From assembly GCA_041648895.1 (NCBI GenBank), contig JBAZOB010000021.1, positions 1 through 21,377 of the forward strand: 21,377 nucleotides of DNA. The letters are read 5' to 3'. Source of the DNA: JBAZOB01 sp041648895. Its GTDB lineage: Bacteria; Patescibacteriota; JAHJAL01. The position numbers were made by a program, and so were the translations under genes. Shown here in pieces: positions 13,813 to 20,842 of the stretch. The notes beneath the pieces were generated by a model. That model saw only the letters and a list, made by a program, of their open reading frames with translations, was not told where the DNA came from and did not search any database. Every line of letters begins with the position of its first letter. Position 1 is the first letter of the stretch.

Positions 13813-14151
13813 ATGGGAAAAAAGAGTCAGAAAAAAAAGCATAAAATTAACAAGGCGCATATTCTGCAAGCCACCCAAAATTTTAATCAAGCCAATCCAG
13901 TGGTATCGCCAAATACAGTAGTCAATCAAACTACTTCCATTAAAGCCGATACCCCCATTCTGGGGTCAGCGCATCATTTAACCGCCAGAGAGGAAGATCA
14001 GTTTCGACATGTCGTGCCTGATTTAAAATTCTTCGGTTTGGTGACGGTACTGATGGTGGTTATTTTAGCTGTAATATATTTTTGGGATGCTTCATCGGGA
14101 ATTATTCTGCCAGCCGGTGGGAAAATATATGATCTGCTGCATTTAAATTAA
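13813..14151 (+). CDS. Small single-pass membrane protein, 112 aa
   Basis: The function is unknown. Residues 1-15 are very basic (GKKSQKKKHKINK), followed by an Asn/Gln/Thr-rich low-complexity stretch to about 50, then REEDQFRHVVPDLKFFG and one membrane helix at about 75-91 (LVTVLMVVILAVIYFWD). A short tail leads to the C-terminus. The basic start predicts that the N-terminus stays in the cytoplasm and the tail is outside. Small proteins with a disordered N-terminus and a single helix preceded by a V..DL motif are familiar from Patescibacteria in my memory, but I cannot name the family. It has its own promoter and terminator, so it is monocistronic. Confidence 0.7.
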   Translation: MGKKSQKKKHKINKAHILQATQNFNQANPVVSPNTVVNQTTSIKADTPILGSAHHLTAREEDQFRHVVPDLKFFGLVTVLMVVILAVIYFWDASSGIILPAGGKIYDLLHLN

Positions 14152-14176
14152 TTTTGGTTATCAATTGTCAACAAAC

Positions 14177-14206
14177 AAAAACACACCATAAATGGTGTGT
14201 TTTTTT
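14177..14206 (+). terminator. Intrinsic terminator of the 112-aa gene
   Basis: The core stem ACACACCA (14181-14188) with TGGTGTGT (14193-14200) is extended by A:T pairs to 14177-14204. It has a 4-nt loop TAAA and a run of T (14200-14206). It lies 25 nt after the TAA of the gene. Confidence 0.88.
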
Positions 14207-14262
14207 AATAAATATTTTTAACGAGTTCAGCCAAATTTAATCACCGGGACCCACCGCGCGTT

Positions 14263-14287
14263 GGGCGGGTTTAAAACCCGCCCCTAC
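14263..14287 (-). repeat. Dispersed palindromic repeat supplying the trpS stop codon
   Basis: GGGCGGGTTT (14263-14272) and AAACCCGCCC (14274-14283) make a near-perfect palindrome with the CTAC edge at 14284-14287. On the minus strand the unit begins GTAGGGGCGGG, and its TAG is the stop codon of trpS (14286-14284). The core is the same as the in-frame copies at 8287-8311 and 9181-9202. Confidence 0.8.
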
Positions 14288-15636
14288 GAAATAATTGAAC
14301 CCAATTTAACTGGTTGACCGGGATTTAATAATACGGCCGCACCGTCATTGTCAACGGCCAATATCATCCCCCGGGATTGAATGCCGCGGATTTCCTTGGG
14401 TGCCAAATTGCGCAAAATTGGTACCTGCTTACCAACCAGATCCTCTGGTTCAAAAAATTCTCTAATACCGGAAATTATCTCGGTTTCCCCTTTGTCACCA
14501 AAATCAATCGTTAATTTATATAATTTATCCGCCCCCTCCACCTCTTCTACCCTTTTAATCTCGCCAATATTGATATCCAGTTTCAACCAGTCATCAAAAC
14601 TAATCACCGGTTTTACTTTCAGATCTTGTGCCAAAAAAGGCTCAATCAGCCCCGCTCTTTTCCGCGCTTTAGCCAAGGTCATGCTCGCCACTTCATTGGC
14701 CCGAGCGGCCCCCCGCGCCAACACCTCGATCACATAATCACGATTTTTATCCAACTCCCCATATTTCTCTCGAATGGGGTTAATAAAATCCACCACCCGT
14801 TCCGCCAATTCCTCTTTAAATTCCGCGTATCCCTTACCAGCAAATCTGTCTTCTATTACCTGTTTTTCTTCCCCGGTAATATTTTGATAAATAGTTAATA
14901 GGTTATGCAGCGCCGGCCGCTTGGCGTCAAAAACAATTTCTTTACCCGAATCGGTCACCGCTTTGCCAATCTTGGCTCGGATGTCATCGGCCGTATCCAA
15001 AAGCCAAATGTAATTATATTTTGACTTCGCCGATTTACTCATTTTTTCGGCCGGGTTATCCAGCGCCATAATCCGCGCCCCACTGGGCGGATTAACCGCT
15101 TTCGGTTCCTTAAAAGTTTCGCCGTACAAACGATTGAAGCGCCGCGCGATTTCTCGGGCAATTTCCACGTGCTGCCGCTGATCATCACCCACCGGCACTT
15201 CATCCGTGTTATAGAGTAAAATATCTGCCGCCTGCAGCACCGGGTAATCCATCAATCCCACCGATACATTATCGTCGCCCACTTTACGCGATTTTTCCTT
15301 GAATTGAATCATCTGATTCATCCAGCCAATCGGTGTATTACAATTTAATATCCAGGTCAGTTCAGTATGAGCGGGCACATGTGACTGGATAAACAAATTT
15401 GATTTGGCCGGATCAATCCCGCAAGCTAAATAGATCATAATTATTTCCAGAGTCCGTTTTTTTAAAGTTTCCGGGTCATAGGGTACAGTCATGGCGTGTA
15501 AATCCACCACAAAAAACCAATTCTCCGTGTTTACCTCGCCCTGTTTTTTTACCCATTGGCTGATGGCGCCAATATAATTACCGATCGTTAAATTCCCCGA
15601 CGGCTGCACGCCCGACAAAACCCGTTTCTTAGCCAT
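14284..15636 (-). CDS. trpS: Tryptophanyl-tRNA synthetase with C-terminal tRNA-binding domain
   Basis: It charges tRNA-Trp. Residues 1-335 are a complete class I TrpRS: QPSGNLTIGN (11-20) as the HIGH-like site, GWMNQMIQFKEKS (104-116), YPVLQAADILLY (131-142), VGDDQRQHVE (149-158), and KMSKS (198-202). Residues about 346-450 form a second domain matching the EMAPII/Arc1p-like tRNA-binding fold usually found at the C-terminus of MetRS: DINIGEIKRVEEVEGADKLY (354-373), ISGIREFFEPEDLVGKQV (388-405), NLAPKEIRGIQSRGM (410-424) and GSIIS at the end. The usual bacterial TrpRS is about 330 residues and lacks this part. TAGGAG lies 8 nt before the ATG. The stop codon lies within a dispersed repeat. Confidence 0.95.
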   Translation of the reverse strand: MAKKRVLSGVQPSGNLTIGNYIGAISQWVKKQGEVNTENWFFVVDLHAMTVPYDPETLKKRTLEIIMIYLACGIDPAKSNLFIQSHVPAHTELTWILNCNTPIGWMNQMIQFKEKSRKVGDDNVSVGLMDYPVLQAADILLYNTDEVPVGDDQRQHVEIAREIARRFNRLYGETFKEPKAVNPPSGARIMALDNPAEKMSKSAKSKYNYIWLLDTADDIRAKIGKAVTDSGKEIVFDAKRPALHNLLTIYQNITGEEKQVIEDRFAGKGYAEFKEELAERVVDFINPIREKYGELDKNRDYVIEVLARGAARANEVASMTLAKARKRAGLIEPFLAQDLKVKPVISFDDWLKLDINIGEIKRVEEVEGADKLYKLTIDFGDKGETEIISGIREFFEPEDLVGKQVPILRNLAPKEIRGIQSRGMILAVDNDGAAVLLNPGQPVKLGSIIS

Positions 15637-15673
15637 ATGGTAACTCCTAAAATCAAAAATAAACTTTAACCTT

Positions 15674-15679
15674 ATTATA
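15674..15679 (-). promoter_or_regulatory. Candidate -10 element of trpS
   Basis: On the minus strand TATAAT stands 37 nt before the ATG of trpS. I see no good -35 at 16-18 nt, so only the -10 is offered. Confidence 0.4.
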
Positions 15680-15711
15680 TGTCAGAAATATCAAATATGG
15701 GAATTTTAAGC

Positions 15712-15720
15712 TGTGATAAT
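15712..15720 (+). promoter_or_regulatory. Candidate extended -10 of the WxL-like gene
   Basis: TGTGATAAT fits an extended -10 (TG-N-GATAAT) and would start transcription near 15727, after the in-frame GTG at 15713. It therefore favours the ATG at 15755 as the start of the following gene. No -35 is evident. Confidence 0.4.
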
Positions 15721-15754
15721 ATTAAGTCAAAGGTCAAAAAGATTATTTTTTGCT

Positions 15755-16348
15755 ATGCCGAAAAAATATTTTATTCTCTTATCAGTTTTCTTTTTTCTGG
15801 TTGTTTTTATTGTCACTTTTCAAATTTATCGACAAAAACAACTGAAAAATAATCAAACTCAAGCCTTTGATACTACCATATTAAATCTGAATATCAATCC
15901 CGGTACCTTGAACCAAACGGTTGAGTCCGATTCGACCACTGCCGCTGAAATTTACTTATCGGCGGTGGATATTTTTTCCGCTCCCCCCGCGGGCGGTATT
16001 AGTACCGGGCAGCTGACCACTACCGTCAAGGACCACCGTGGCACCGCCGTCGGCTGGAGCCAAACCGCCAGTTGCACCAATTTTACCAGTGGTACCAACA
16101 CTATTGCCGTTACTAACCTCACTCTTAATCCACAGACAATTATTCCCATTGGTGGTTCTGATCTAACCGGTGTCAATCTGGGCACCCCCCATACTTTTAC
16201 CGGTCCGGCCGACATTACCACTATTTTCCAAGCCACCTCCAGTCATGGAAGCGGTCGCTATCAATCCGAGAGCAATCTCAACCTATTAGTCCCCAAAACC
16301 ACCGTTGTTGGGCAATATACAGCCACCATGACGATTACGGTTATTTGA
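15755..16348 (+). CDS. Membrane-anchored, WxL-like extracellular protein
   Basis: The 197-residue protein (from ATG 15755; an in-frame GTG lies at 15713) begins MPKKYFILLSVFFFLVVFIV, a signal anchor or signal peptide. The outer part is Thr/Ser/Asn-rich and strand-forming, with a WxL-domain-like course: TVESDSTTAAEIYLSA, GWSQTASCTNFTSGTNTI, TNLTLNPQTI, then a closing LNLLVPKTTVVGQYTATMTI. In WxL proteins these regions bind the cell surface or form surface assemblies. Here only the N-terminal hydrophobic segment would hold it. There is no LPxTG-like motif. The role is probably structural or adhesive; that is inferred from the domain look. No partner is next to it apart from the following envelope-like gene. 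Confidence 0.6.
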   Translation: MPKKYFILLSVFFFLVVFIVTFQIYRQKQLKNNQTQAFDTTILNLNINPGTLNQTVESDSTTAAEIYLSAVDIFSAPPAGGISTGQLTTTVKDHRGTAVGWSQTASCTNFTSGTNTIAVTNLTLNPQTIIPIGGSDLTGVNLGTPHTFTGPADITTIFQATSSHGSGRYQSESNLNLLVPKTTVVGQYTATMTITVI

Positions 16349-16436
16349 ACAAGTTGCTCTGACTGGATTAATTACCAATGATAAATTAATAATCGATCAT
16401 TTATTTATCATTCGAAAAAATGCTATCCGATAAACA

Positions 16437-16465
16437 TTGACAAATATGATTAAATATTGTAGAAT
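16437..16465 (+). promoter_or_regulatory. Near-consensus sigma-70-type promoter of the 3D-domain gene
   Basis: TTGACA (16437-16442) and TAGAAT (16460-16465) have a 17-nt spacer: a perfect -35 and a 5/6 -10. Transcription would start near 16472, about 24 nt before the ATG at 16496. An inverted repeat at 16377-16412 lies just upstream. Confidence 0.8.
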
Positions 16466-16495
16466 ATTAAGCAATATAATAATATTTTGTTTATT

Positions 16496-17500
16496 ATGAT
16501 CTTAAAAAACAATATTAAAGACCATAAACAGGAAACGCCAGCAGCACTATTAAAATTTGATTATCGTTTATACTGGAAAAACATTAAAAGAGAAAACCAT
16601 AAATACCAGAATAGAATTGAGCGCCGTGTATCCCGTTCGCCTGAGAATCAATTCGATCAAAACATGAAATCATTATTCAAACAAGCTATCAAACCAATAA
16701 AGAGAATGTTTTTAACTTCCTTAATGGGTTTTTTATTATTTTCTAACAATAATAATGTTAGTTGCACTCAAGAAAATAAAACTAGCCAAATCATTGATTC
16801 TTTCAAGAACAGAGTTCGACCAAAAATATCATGCACCTATCAATCTTCAGATTTAGCTAACCGTACCGACCACACTACCAAAAGAAATAGAGTTAAAATC
16901 AGCAACAATGAAATCATCAATCGTCAGGAAAGCATTCAACAGAAACTATTAGAAGCCTTTATTAATCCTCAAAACATTGACGATGTCAAAAACTACGTTT
17001 TGTCTGTTATTGATGACGATGAAAATATTGATGAATATTATGAAATTATCAATGTCCAAGCGACCGGTTATTGTGTTGGCTCCATCTGTAAAAATGGAAC
17101 CAAACCTACTGATGGTCTTACCGCTGCCGTGCCACCACAATACCAATATTTTGGTGAAACAGAAGATGGTGTTGGTACTGTCGCCTATTTTCAATATGAT
17201 GATCAAAATTTAGGTCAAGGGCCAAATCCAGGCTATTTCTTTGGTTGTGATATTGGGCCGGCTATCGACGGCGAAGAAACGTATTTTGACTTATATTTTG
17301 ATCCCCAAAATAATGGTCATGATATTTGTACTCAACTAGGTGATAGAAATTATGATGTAGCAGTTTTAAAACCAAAATTCGTCAAATTACTTATCGAAAA
17401 AGGGCTGTTGAATAAAATAAAACAGGCCAAGATATACCAAGTAAAAAATATTAAGAACTTTATTCTTAGTGATAAGTTTAATCCTCATATTAATCGCTAA
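16496..17500 (+). CDS. Putative 3D-domain (cell-wall-active) protein
   Basis: The 334-residue protein (numbered from the ATG at 16496) has a basic N-terminal region of about 70 residues, one hydrophobic segment at about 72-83 (FLTSLMGFLLF), a polar low-complexity stretch, and a C-terminal domain at about 186-295. That domain resembles the 3D (three-Asp) fold of Stationary-phase/RlpA-MltA-type proteins: VQATGYC, GTKPTDGLTAA, GCDIGPAIDGEETYFDLYFD, LGDRNYDVAVL. Such domains act on peptidoglycan or sit in cell-wall proteins. Four Cys in this region (in YCVGSIC, FGCD, DICT) could form disulfides outside the cell. A shorter start at 16664 (MKSLFKQ...) would give a classical signal peptide. An in-frame TTG at 16487 is also possible. 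It is alone behind a strong promoter and converges on an unknown gene. Confidence 0.55.
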   Translation: MILKNNIKDHKQETPAALLKFDYRLYWKNIKRENHKYQNRIERRVSRSPENQFDQNMKSLFKQAIKPIKRMFLTSLMGFLLFSNNNNVSCTQENKTSQIIDSFKNRVRPKISCTYQSSDLANRTDHTTKRNRVKISNNEIINRQESIQQKLLEAFINPQNIDDVKNYVLSVIDDDENIDEYYEIINVQATGYCVGSICKNGTKPTDGLTAAVPPQYQYFGETEDGVGTVAYFQYDDQNLGQGPNPGYFFGCDIGPAIDGEETYFDLYFDPQNNGHDICTQLGDRNYDVAVLKPKFVKLLIEKGLLNKIKQAKIYQVKNIKNFILSDKFNPHINR

Positions 17501-17515
17501 ATTTTTTATATATTA

Positions 17516-17544
17516 AATCCCCCGCCCAAAATCGGCGGGGGATT
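17516..17544. terminator. Bidirectional terminator between convergent genes
   Basis: AATCCCCCGCC (17516-17526) pairs perfectly with GGCGGGGGATT (17534-17544) around a 7-nt loop. It lies 15 nt from each stop (17500 and 17560). The stem is very GC-rich for this window. The U-tracts are weak on both sides, so its efficiency is uncertain. Confidence 0.7.
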
Positions 17545-17559
17545 GTTAGTGTTAAAAAA

Positions 17560-18837
17560 TTATTTGAATTTAATAATATGTGCTGTTTTTCCCGCTCCCG
17601 ACTTTTCTATATCACCTACTTCCTTTAGTAAGTGATATTTTACGGCTTCCTGGTCAAATGCCTTTAGCAGTTCCTCATGTAATTTCGGATTATTATCAGC
17701 ATAATCAGCAATGACGTTCTCCATATATTTTTCCGCATTGTCATAGTATTTCTTAGTTAATTTTTCAGCCAGACCGGGGCTCATTGAAGTCAATATCTGA
17801 CCAATTGTCATTACTCGGCCATTTACATCAACGAAACCAGTATCTTGGTAATTTTTTCTTAGCATCCTGATCGCGTTTTCATCATTGGTCATAAATGCCT
17901 TTCTCCATAATGGAGCATTGTAATTTTCGCCGAAGTCAACCAATTCATCAATTTCTTTTTGAGATTTTTTATCAATCGATCTATTTTTCATATCATATGT
18001 TTCAACAACATTCATTTCTTTCAGTATCATTTCATCAATTTCTTTATCCTTCCACTCATAGGATGGATTGGTATAAAATCTTGAATATAACTTCCGCATC
18101 AGGTTAATAAATTCACCATCATCCATCTTCTTTATTTTTTTATTATTAGCGATATTACTGAATTGAGTAAAATATTTTTCCGCGTTATGCTTGGCGTTGG
18201 TAAAATCGACTTTATCAGACTTGACTATTCTCTCTTTTACATCCTTTACCCAATGATTTCTGGCTTGATCATATATCTTTTGATAGTTTTCTATTAAAAA
18301 TGTTTTTACCCGGACATCAATATTTTCTCCAGGATAGAATTCTAATTGATTTATCAACTGTTCGGCAGTTGTCTGTGGCTTACCTAAGACTGTATTTAAA
18401 GCCCCGCGATTTTTACCCAATTCTGACTCTAAATCAATATCAATGCCACGTTCCTGATAATAATTATTTATTTCATAGAATAGTTCTGGATTAGACAGAA
18501 TCTGTTTGCCAAGAAATTTGATACTATCAGTAATAATACTAAATTGCTGAAAAGCCTTAGCTCCCGCCAATATTTTCTCGCCAAAATCACGGTTATAGTC
18601 GGCTGGGAAAAGTTCAATATCCATTTCCCCCTTTTCTCTTAGTTGTGTAGCCAAGTATTTGGCAATTGGCACGATACTTTCAATTCCCAACACACTTGAT
18701 AAAAACTGATCTAATTCCCGGCTTTCCTTTATTTGTTCTTTTTGGGCTAACTGCAAGGCACCAGCACCGAAAATAGCTGGCAATTTATCATGGCCGTTCT
18801 TATCTTCTCCTATGTTCGAAATACTTTTTCTAAACAT
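17560..18837 (-). CDS. Hypothetical protein, 425 aa, mostly helical
   Basis: I do not recognise it. The protein is soluble, charged and probably almost all helical, with no signal peptide or membrane span. Recurrent acidic/aromatic helices include AFQQFSIITDSIKFLG, KTFLIENYQKIYDQARNHW and EKLTKKYYDNAEKYMENVI. A glycine/alanine stretch (LPAIFGAGALQLAQ) is near the N-terminus. An upstream in-frame ATG exists at 18864, but a near-consensus promoter puts the -10 only 3 nt before it, so transcripts would begin inside that reading. The ATG at 18837 (MFRKS) is therefore the better start. It is divergent from the 175-residue gene and convergent with the 3D-domain gene. The good promoter and lack of close neighbours suggest a stand-alone, well-expressed, lineage-specific protein. 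Confidence 0.7.
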   Translation of the reverse strand: MFRKSISNIGEDKNGHDKLPAIFGAGALQLAQKEQIKESRELDQFLSSVLGIESIVPIAKYLATQLREKGEMDIELFPADYNRDFGEKILAGAKAFQQFSIITDSIKFLGKQILSNPELFYEINNYYQERGIDIDLESELGKNRGALNTVLGKPQTTAEQLINQLEFYPGENIDVRVKTFLIENYQKIYDQARNHWVKDVKERIVKSDKVDFTNAKHNAEKYFTQFSNIANNKKIKKMDDGEFINLMRKLYSRFYTNPSYEWKDKEIDEMILKEMNVVETYDMKNRSIDKKSQKEIDELVDFGENYNAPLWRKAFMTNDENAIRMLRKNYQDTGFVDVNGRVMTIGQILTSMSPGLAEKLTKKYYDNAEKYMENVIADYADNNPKLHEELLKAFDQEAVKYHLLKEVGDIEKSGAGKTAHIIKFK

Positions 18838-18867
18838 ATATTTGTTTTTATTTTGATAAATCATATT

Positions 18868-18896
18868 ATTATAATATAATAAAAGAAATTAGTCAA
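18868..18896 (-). promoter_or_regulatory. Near-consensus promoter of the 425-aa gene
   Basis: On the minus strand TTGACT (18896-18891) and TATAAT (18873-18868) have a 17-nt spacer. The expected start of transcription is near 18861, giving a leader of about 24 nt to the ATG at 18837. Confidence 0.8.
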
Positions 18897-18917
18897 TATT
18901 AAATTCTGTCAAAAACA

Positions 18918-18946
18918 TTGACTAAAACCAATAACAACATTACAAT
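18918..18946 (+). promoter_or_regulatory. Near-consensus promoter of the 175-aa gene
   Basis: TTGACT (18918-18923) and TACAAT (18941-18946) have a 17-nt spacer, with the ATG at 18980. It mirrors the minus-strand promoter at 18868-18896: the two -35 boxes (AGTCAAT and ATTGACT) form a 7-bp inverted repeat 19 nt apart. Confidence 0.8.
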
Positions 18947-18979
18947 CTTCTCTGATAATTTATTATTTAAAGAGCAAAT

Positions 18980-19507
18980 ATGTTTGGCAAATTAGATCAT
19001 CACCTGGAAGAAGAAAAAGAAATAGAAAAACTAGATAGAAACAAAGTTTTAATTGTCCTCAGTGATGACCCGACAGCGATTGAATTTCCCAAAAATATTC
19101 AACCAGACACTAACAAATTATTATCAGAAACATTTGCCAAAATTGAAACCGAATATTGCCAGCATAATAATAAAAAACACCAATTTAATAACAGTATTAT
19201 TTGTGCCTCTCCGGAAGAATTAGCCACTCTTATTGCTCTCAAAAAAGGGCAAAAAATTGTCTACGGCTTCGTTAGTTACTATAATATTCTTGCGGCCAAC
19301 AAAAGAGGACCAATTTACGAACAAAATCATTCAATTTTTAATCAACACAAAATCAATATATCAGTCGAAATTTTAAAAAAGACCAAAGCCCCGTTTAGTT
19401 TTTACCTGGTAGATATTATTAGTCGCAAAGATGAGTGGAGTGACGAAATAATTACTTACCCCCTAATTAAAACATTCAATCCATATAATCTCGGCGCCCA
19501 ATTATAA
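18980..19507 (+). CDS. Hypothetical protein, 175 aa
   Basis: I do not recognise this soluble protein. It starts with an acidic, coiled-coil-like MFGKLDHHLEEEKEIEKLDR (1-20) and has alternating strands and helices: NKVLIVLSDDP (21-31), SIICASPEELATLIALKKG (72-90), QKIVYGFVSYY (91-101), FSFYLVDIISR (139-149). This suggests a compact alpha/beta fold, but there is no known nucleotide-binding or catalytic motif. Two cysteines (C59 and C75) are isolated. It shares a divergent promoter region with the 425-residue gene. Its last 6 nt overlap the end of the convergent nucleotidyltransferase gene. No terminator separates them. Confidence 0.7.
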   Translation: MFGKLDHHLEEEKEIEKLDRNKVLIVLSDDPTAIEFPKNIQPDTNKLLSETFAKIETEYCQHNNKKHQFNNSIICASPEELATLIALKKGQKIVYGFVSYYNILAANKRGPIYEQNHSIFNQHKINISVEILKKTKAPFSFYLVDIISRKDEWSDEIITYPLIKTFNPYNLGAQL

Positions 19508-20416
19508 TTTATTTATTTTTTCCCGCCACTTTTTAGCATATTCCATCCTTTTACCTTGAGGATGGAATTTTAAAATCTTAGCATTGGCCATAATCCCGTC
19601 CTTATCATCGACGGGATCATTTTTTTTGATCTTAGCCAGCATCATCTTAGCCAGCATATTTTCAATCATGTCCCCCAGCCAACCATCTAATAGCCACCTC
19701 CAGAAAAGAGCTATCCCATTAGGTCGGTCGGCTTTGATGACCAGATTGGGAAAACCGGCGTTGGGTAAAAAATCTTTGATCCATTGATTCTGACGCCAAT
19801 AGCGATTGGCCACATTGATATCGGCGCAATAAACCGGTCGCAACCACTTGGTCCAATAAATCAGATAAGCATCGGCGTCGCTTAAAAGGAGTTTCTTCAA
19901 ATTTAAGTTATTTTCCGTCAGAAAAAAGGACAGGCAAAACTTATTAGCCACCGTAAGCTTTCGATATCGCCACATATTCAATACCAACAACCAGATCGTT
20001 AAAAAAAGACGAGTCGTAAACAGCCGTCTCTTGTCAGTTATTATCAATAGATCAATATCACCATCGACTTTGGCATTGGAGTAAGCCAAAGTATTGACCA
20101 CCCCCACCATTTTTAAAGATGGTATCAGTGGCCACAACCAAGCATATTTTTTTATAAGGTGCCATTTCTTAAAAGAATATACATAGCGCTGTTGCCGGAT
20201 TTTAACCAATTTATCCCGACCCGGCAAATGATAAAAACCGTGACCATAACCAATCAGGCCATGGTCCAACATCTGATCAATCGCCCGCTGACAAGCCACA
20301 AAACTGCATCGATGCTGCCACAAATTATCATATATTTCCGTATTGGTCAGGGGAAAATCAAACAAATCATAAAAACAGAGAGTTTTCAGAATAGATTTTG
20401 TAATCGCTTTATCCAT
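19502..20416 (-). CDS. wHTH-nucleotidyltransferase-like protein
   Basis: The 304-residue protein starts with a winged-helix-like region (LCFYDLFDFPLTNTEIYDNL, 13-32, then a short YGHGFYHLPG wing). Next comes a Pol-beta-type nucleotidyltransferase core: VGVVNTLAYSN (104-114) where GS-x-A is usual, then DIDLLIIT (120-127) carrying the metal-binding D120 and D122. Two hydrophobic helices follow (FLTIWLLVLNMW and FWRWLLDGWLG), so it may associate with the membrane. The GS pair of the nucleotidyltransferase signature is N-T (108-109) here, so activity is uncertain. The substrate is unknown. The same domain order occurs in Patescibacteria as far as I recall. Its start is supported by the promoter at 20439-20466. 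Confidence 0.65.
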   Translation of the reverse strand: MDKAITKSILKTLCFYDLFDFPLTNTEIYDNLWQHRCSFVACQRAIDQMLDHGLIGYGHGFYHLPGRDKLVKIRQQRYVYSFKKWHLIKKYAWLWPLIPSLKMVGVVNTLAYSNAKVDGDIDLLIITDKRRLFTTRLFLTIWLLVLNMWRYRKLTVANKFCLSFFLTENNLNLKKLLLSDADAYLIYWTKWLRPVYCADINVANRYWRQNQWIKDFLPNAGFPNLVIKADRPNGIALFWRWLLDGWLGDMIENMLAKMMLAKIKKNDPVDDKDGIMANAKILKFHPQGKRMEYAKKWREKINKL

Positions 20417-20438
20417 AAATATTCAATATTGCCCCACT

Positions 20439-20466
20439 ATTATACTGCAAATAAACCACCTGCCAA
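20439..20466 (-). promoter_or_regulatory. Promoter of the wHTH-nucleotidyltransferase gene
   Basis: On the minus strand TTGGCA (20466-20461) and TATAAT (20444-20439) are separated by 16 nt: 5/6 and 6/6 matches. The ATG at 20416 is 22 nt beyond the -10. Confidence 0.7.
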
Positions 20467-20482
20467 GGCCATAATAAAGAAC

Positions 20483-20510
20483 AAAGCAGTGATTTTTGTA
20501 TCACTGCTTT
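20483..20510 (-). terminator. Hairpin terminator after the 77-aa gene
   Basis: AAAGCAGTGA (20483-20492) pairs perfectly with TCACTGCTTT (20501-20510) around an 8-nt loop. On the minus strand the stem begins at the last base of the TGA stop (20512-20510) and runs into a modest T-rich tail (TTTGTTCTTT). Confidence 0.7.
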
Positions 20511-20743
20511 CAAGATTTGATTTTCTCCGGATATATCCGGTTTAGAAAACTGGAATATATCCATAAGAAAATCAAAATTGTCGTGGCTGGTAAAGCTGCC
20601 AGCCGATATGAGAGGTGATAAATTCTTACCACCCATCTTTCTGGCAACAAAAAATATACCAGCCACGATATTGACACCATTACTAGGAACAAGTTTTGAA
20701 TTAACAAGTTCCAATAAATAACGATGTCGATTTTTATTTCCAC
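20510..20743 (-). CDS. Small two-helix membrane protein, 77 aa
   Basis: This unrecognised protein has two hydrophobic segments, about 13-33 (LIQNLFLVMVSISWLVYFLL) and about 47-65 (LAALPATTILIFLWIYSSF). The loop WVVRIYHLSYR between them is basic and so likely cytoplasmic. The tail is basic (RIYPEKIKS). A longer competing reading in another frame (20409-20774) covers the same DNA. I prefer this one because its hydrophobic pattern is protein-like and because its TGA is directly joined to a terminator hairpin, while the other reading runs through that hairpin. It lies between the nucleotidyltransferase gene and the divergent dehydrogenase gene. Confidence 0.6.
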   Translation of the reverse strand: MEIKIDIVIYWNLLIQNLFLVMVSISWLVYFLLPERWVVRIYHLSYRLAALPATTILIFLWIYSSFLNRIYPEKIKS

Positions 20744-20802
20744 AAAACCACCCCCTCTCGGTTTTCATATCCATATTAACCCAAGACTCAGAATAAATGG
20801 AG

Positions 20803-20808
20803 TATAAT
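20803..20808 (+). promoter_or_regulatory. Candidate -10 of the UDP-glucose dehydrogenase gene
   Basis: TATAAT lies 34 nt before the ATG at 20843. No convincing -35 is seen at 16-18 nt upstream. Confidence 0.4.
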
Positions 20809-20842
20809 TAATACCGTAAATCGTTAATAGAATAACCAAAGC

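Noticed and set aside
16377..16412. Terminator after the WxL-like gene
   Set aside because: AATGATAAAT and ATTTATCATT form a 10-bp stem, but no U-tract follows on the plus strand and the loop is 16 nt, so it may be AT-rich chance or a regulatory site upstream of the 16437 promoter.
20409..20774. 121-codon reading on the minus strand
   Set aside because: It overlaps the 77-residue membrane gene in another frame, runs through the terminator hairpin at 20483-20510 and past the nucleotidyltransferase start, and has no protein-like pattern.
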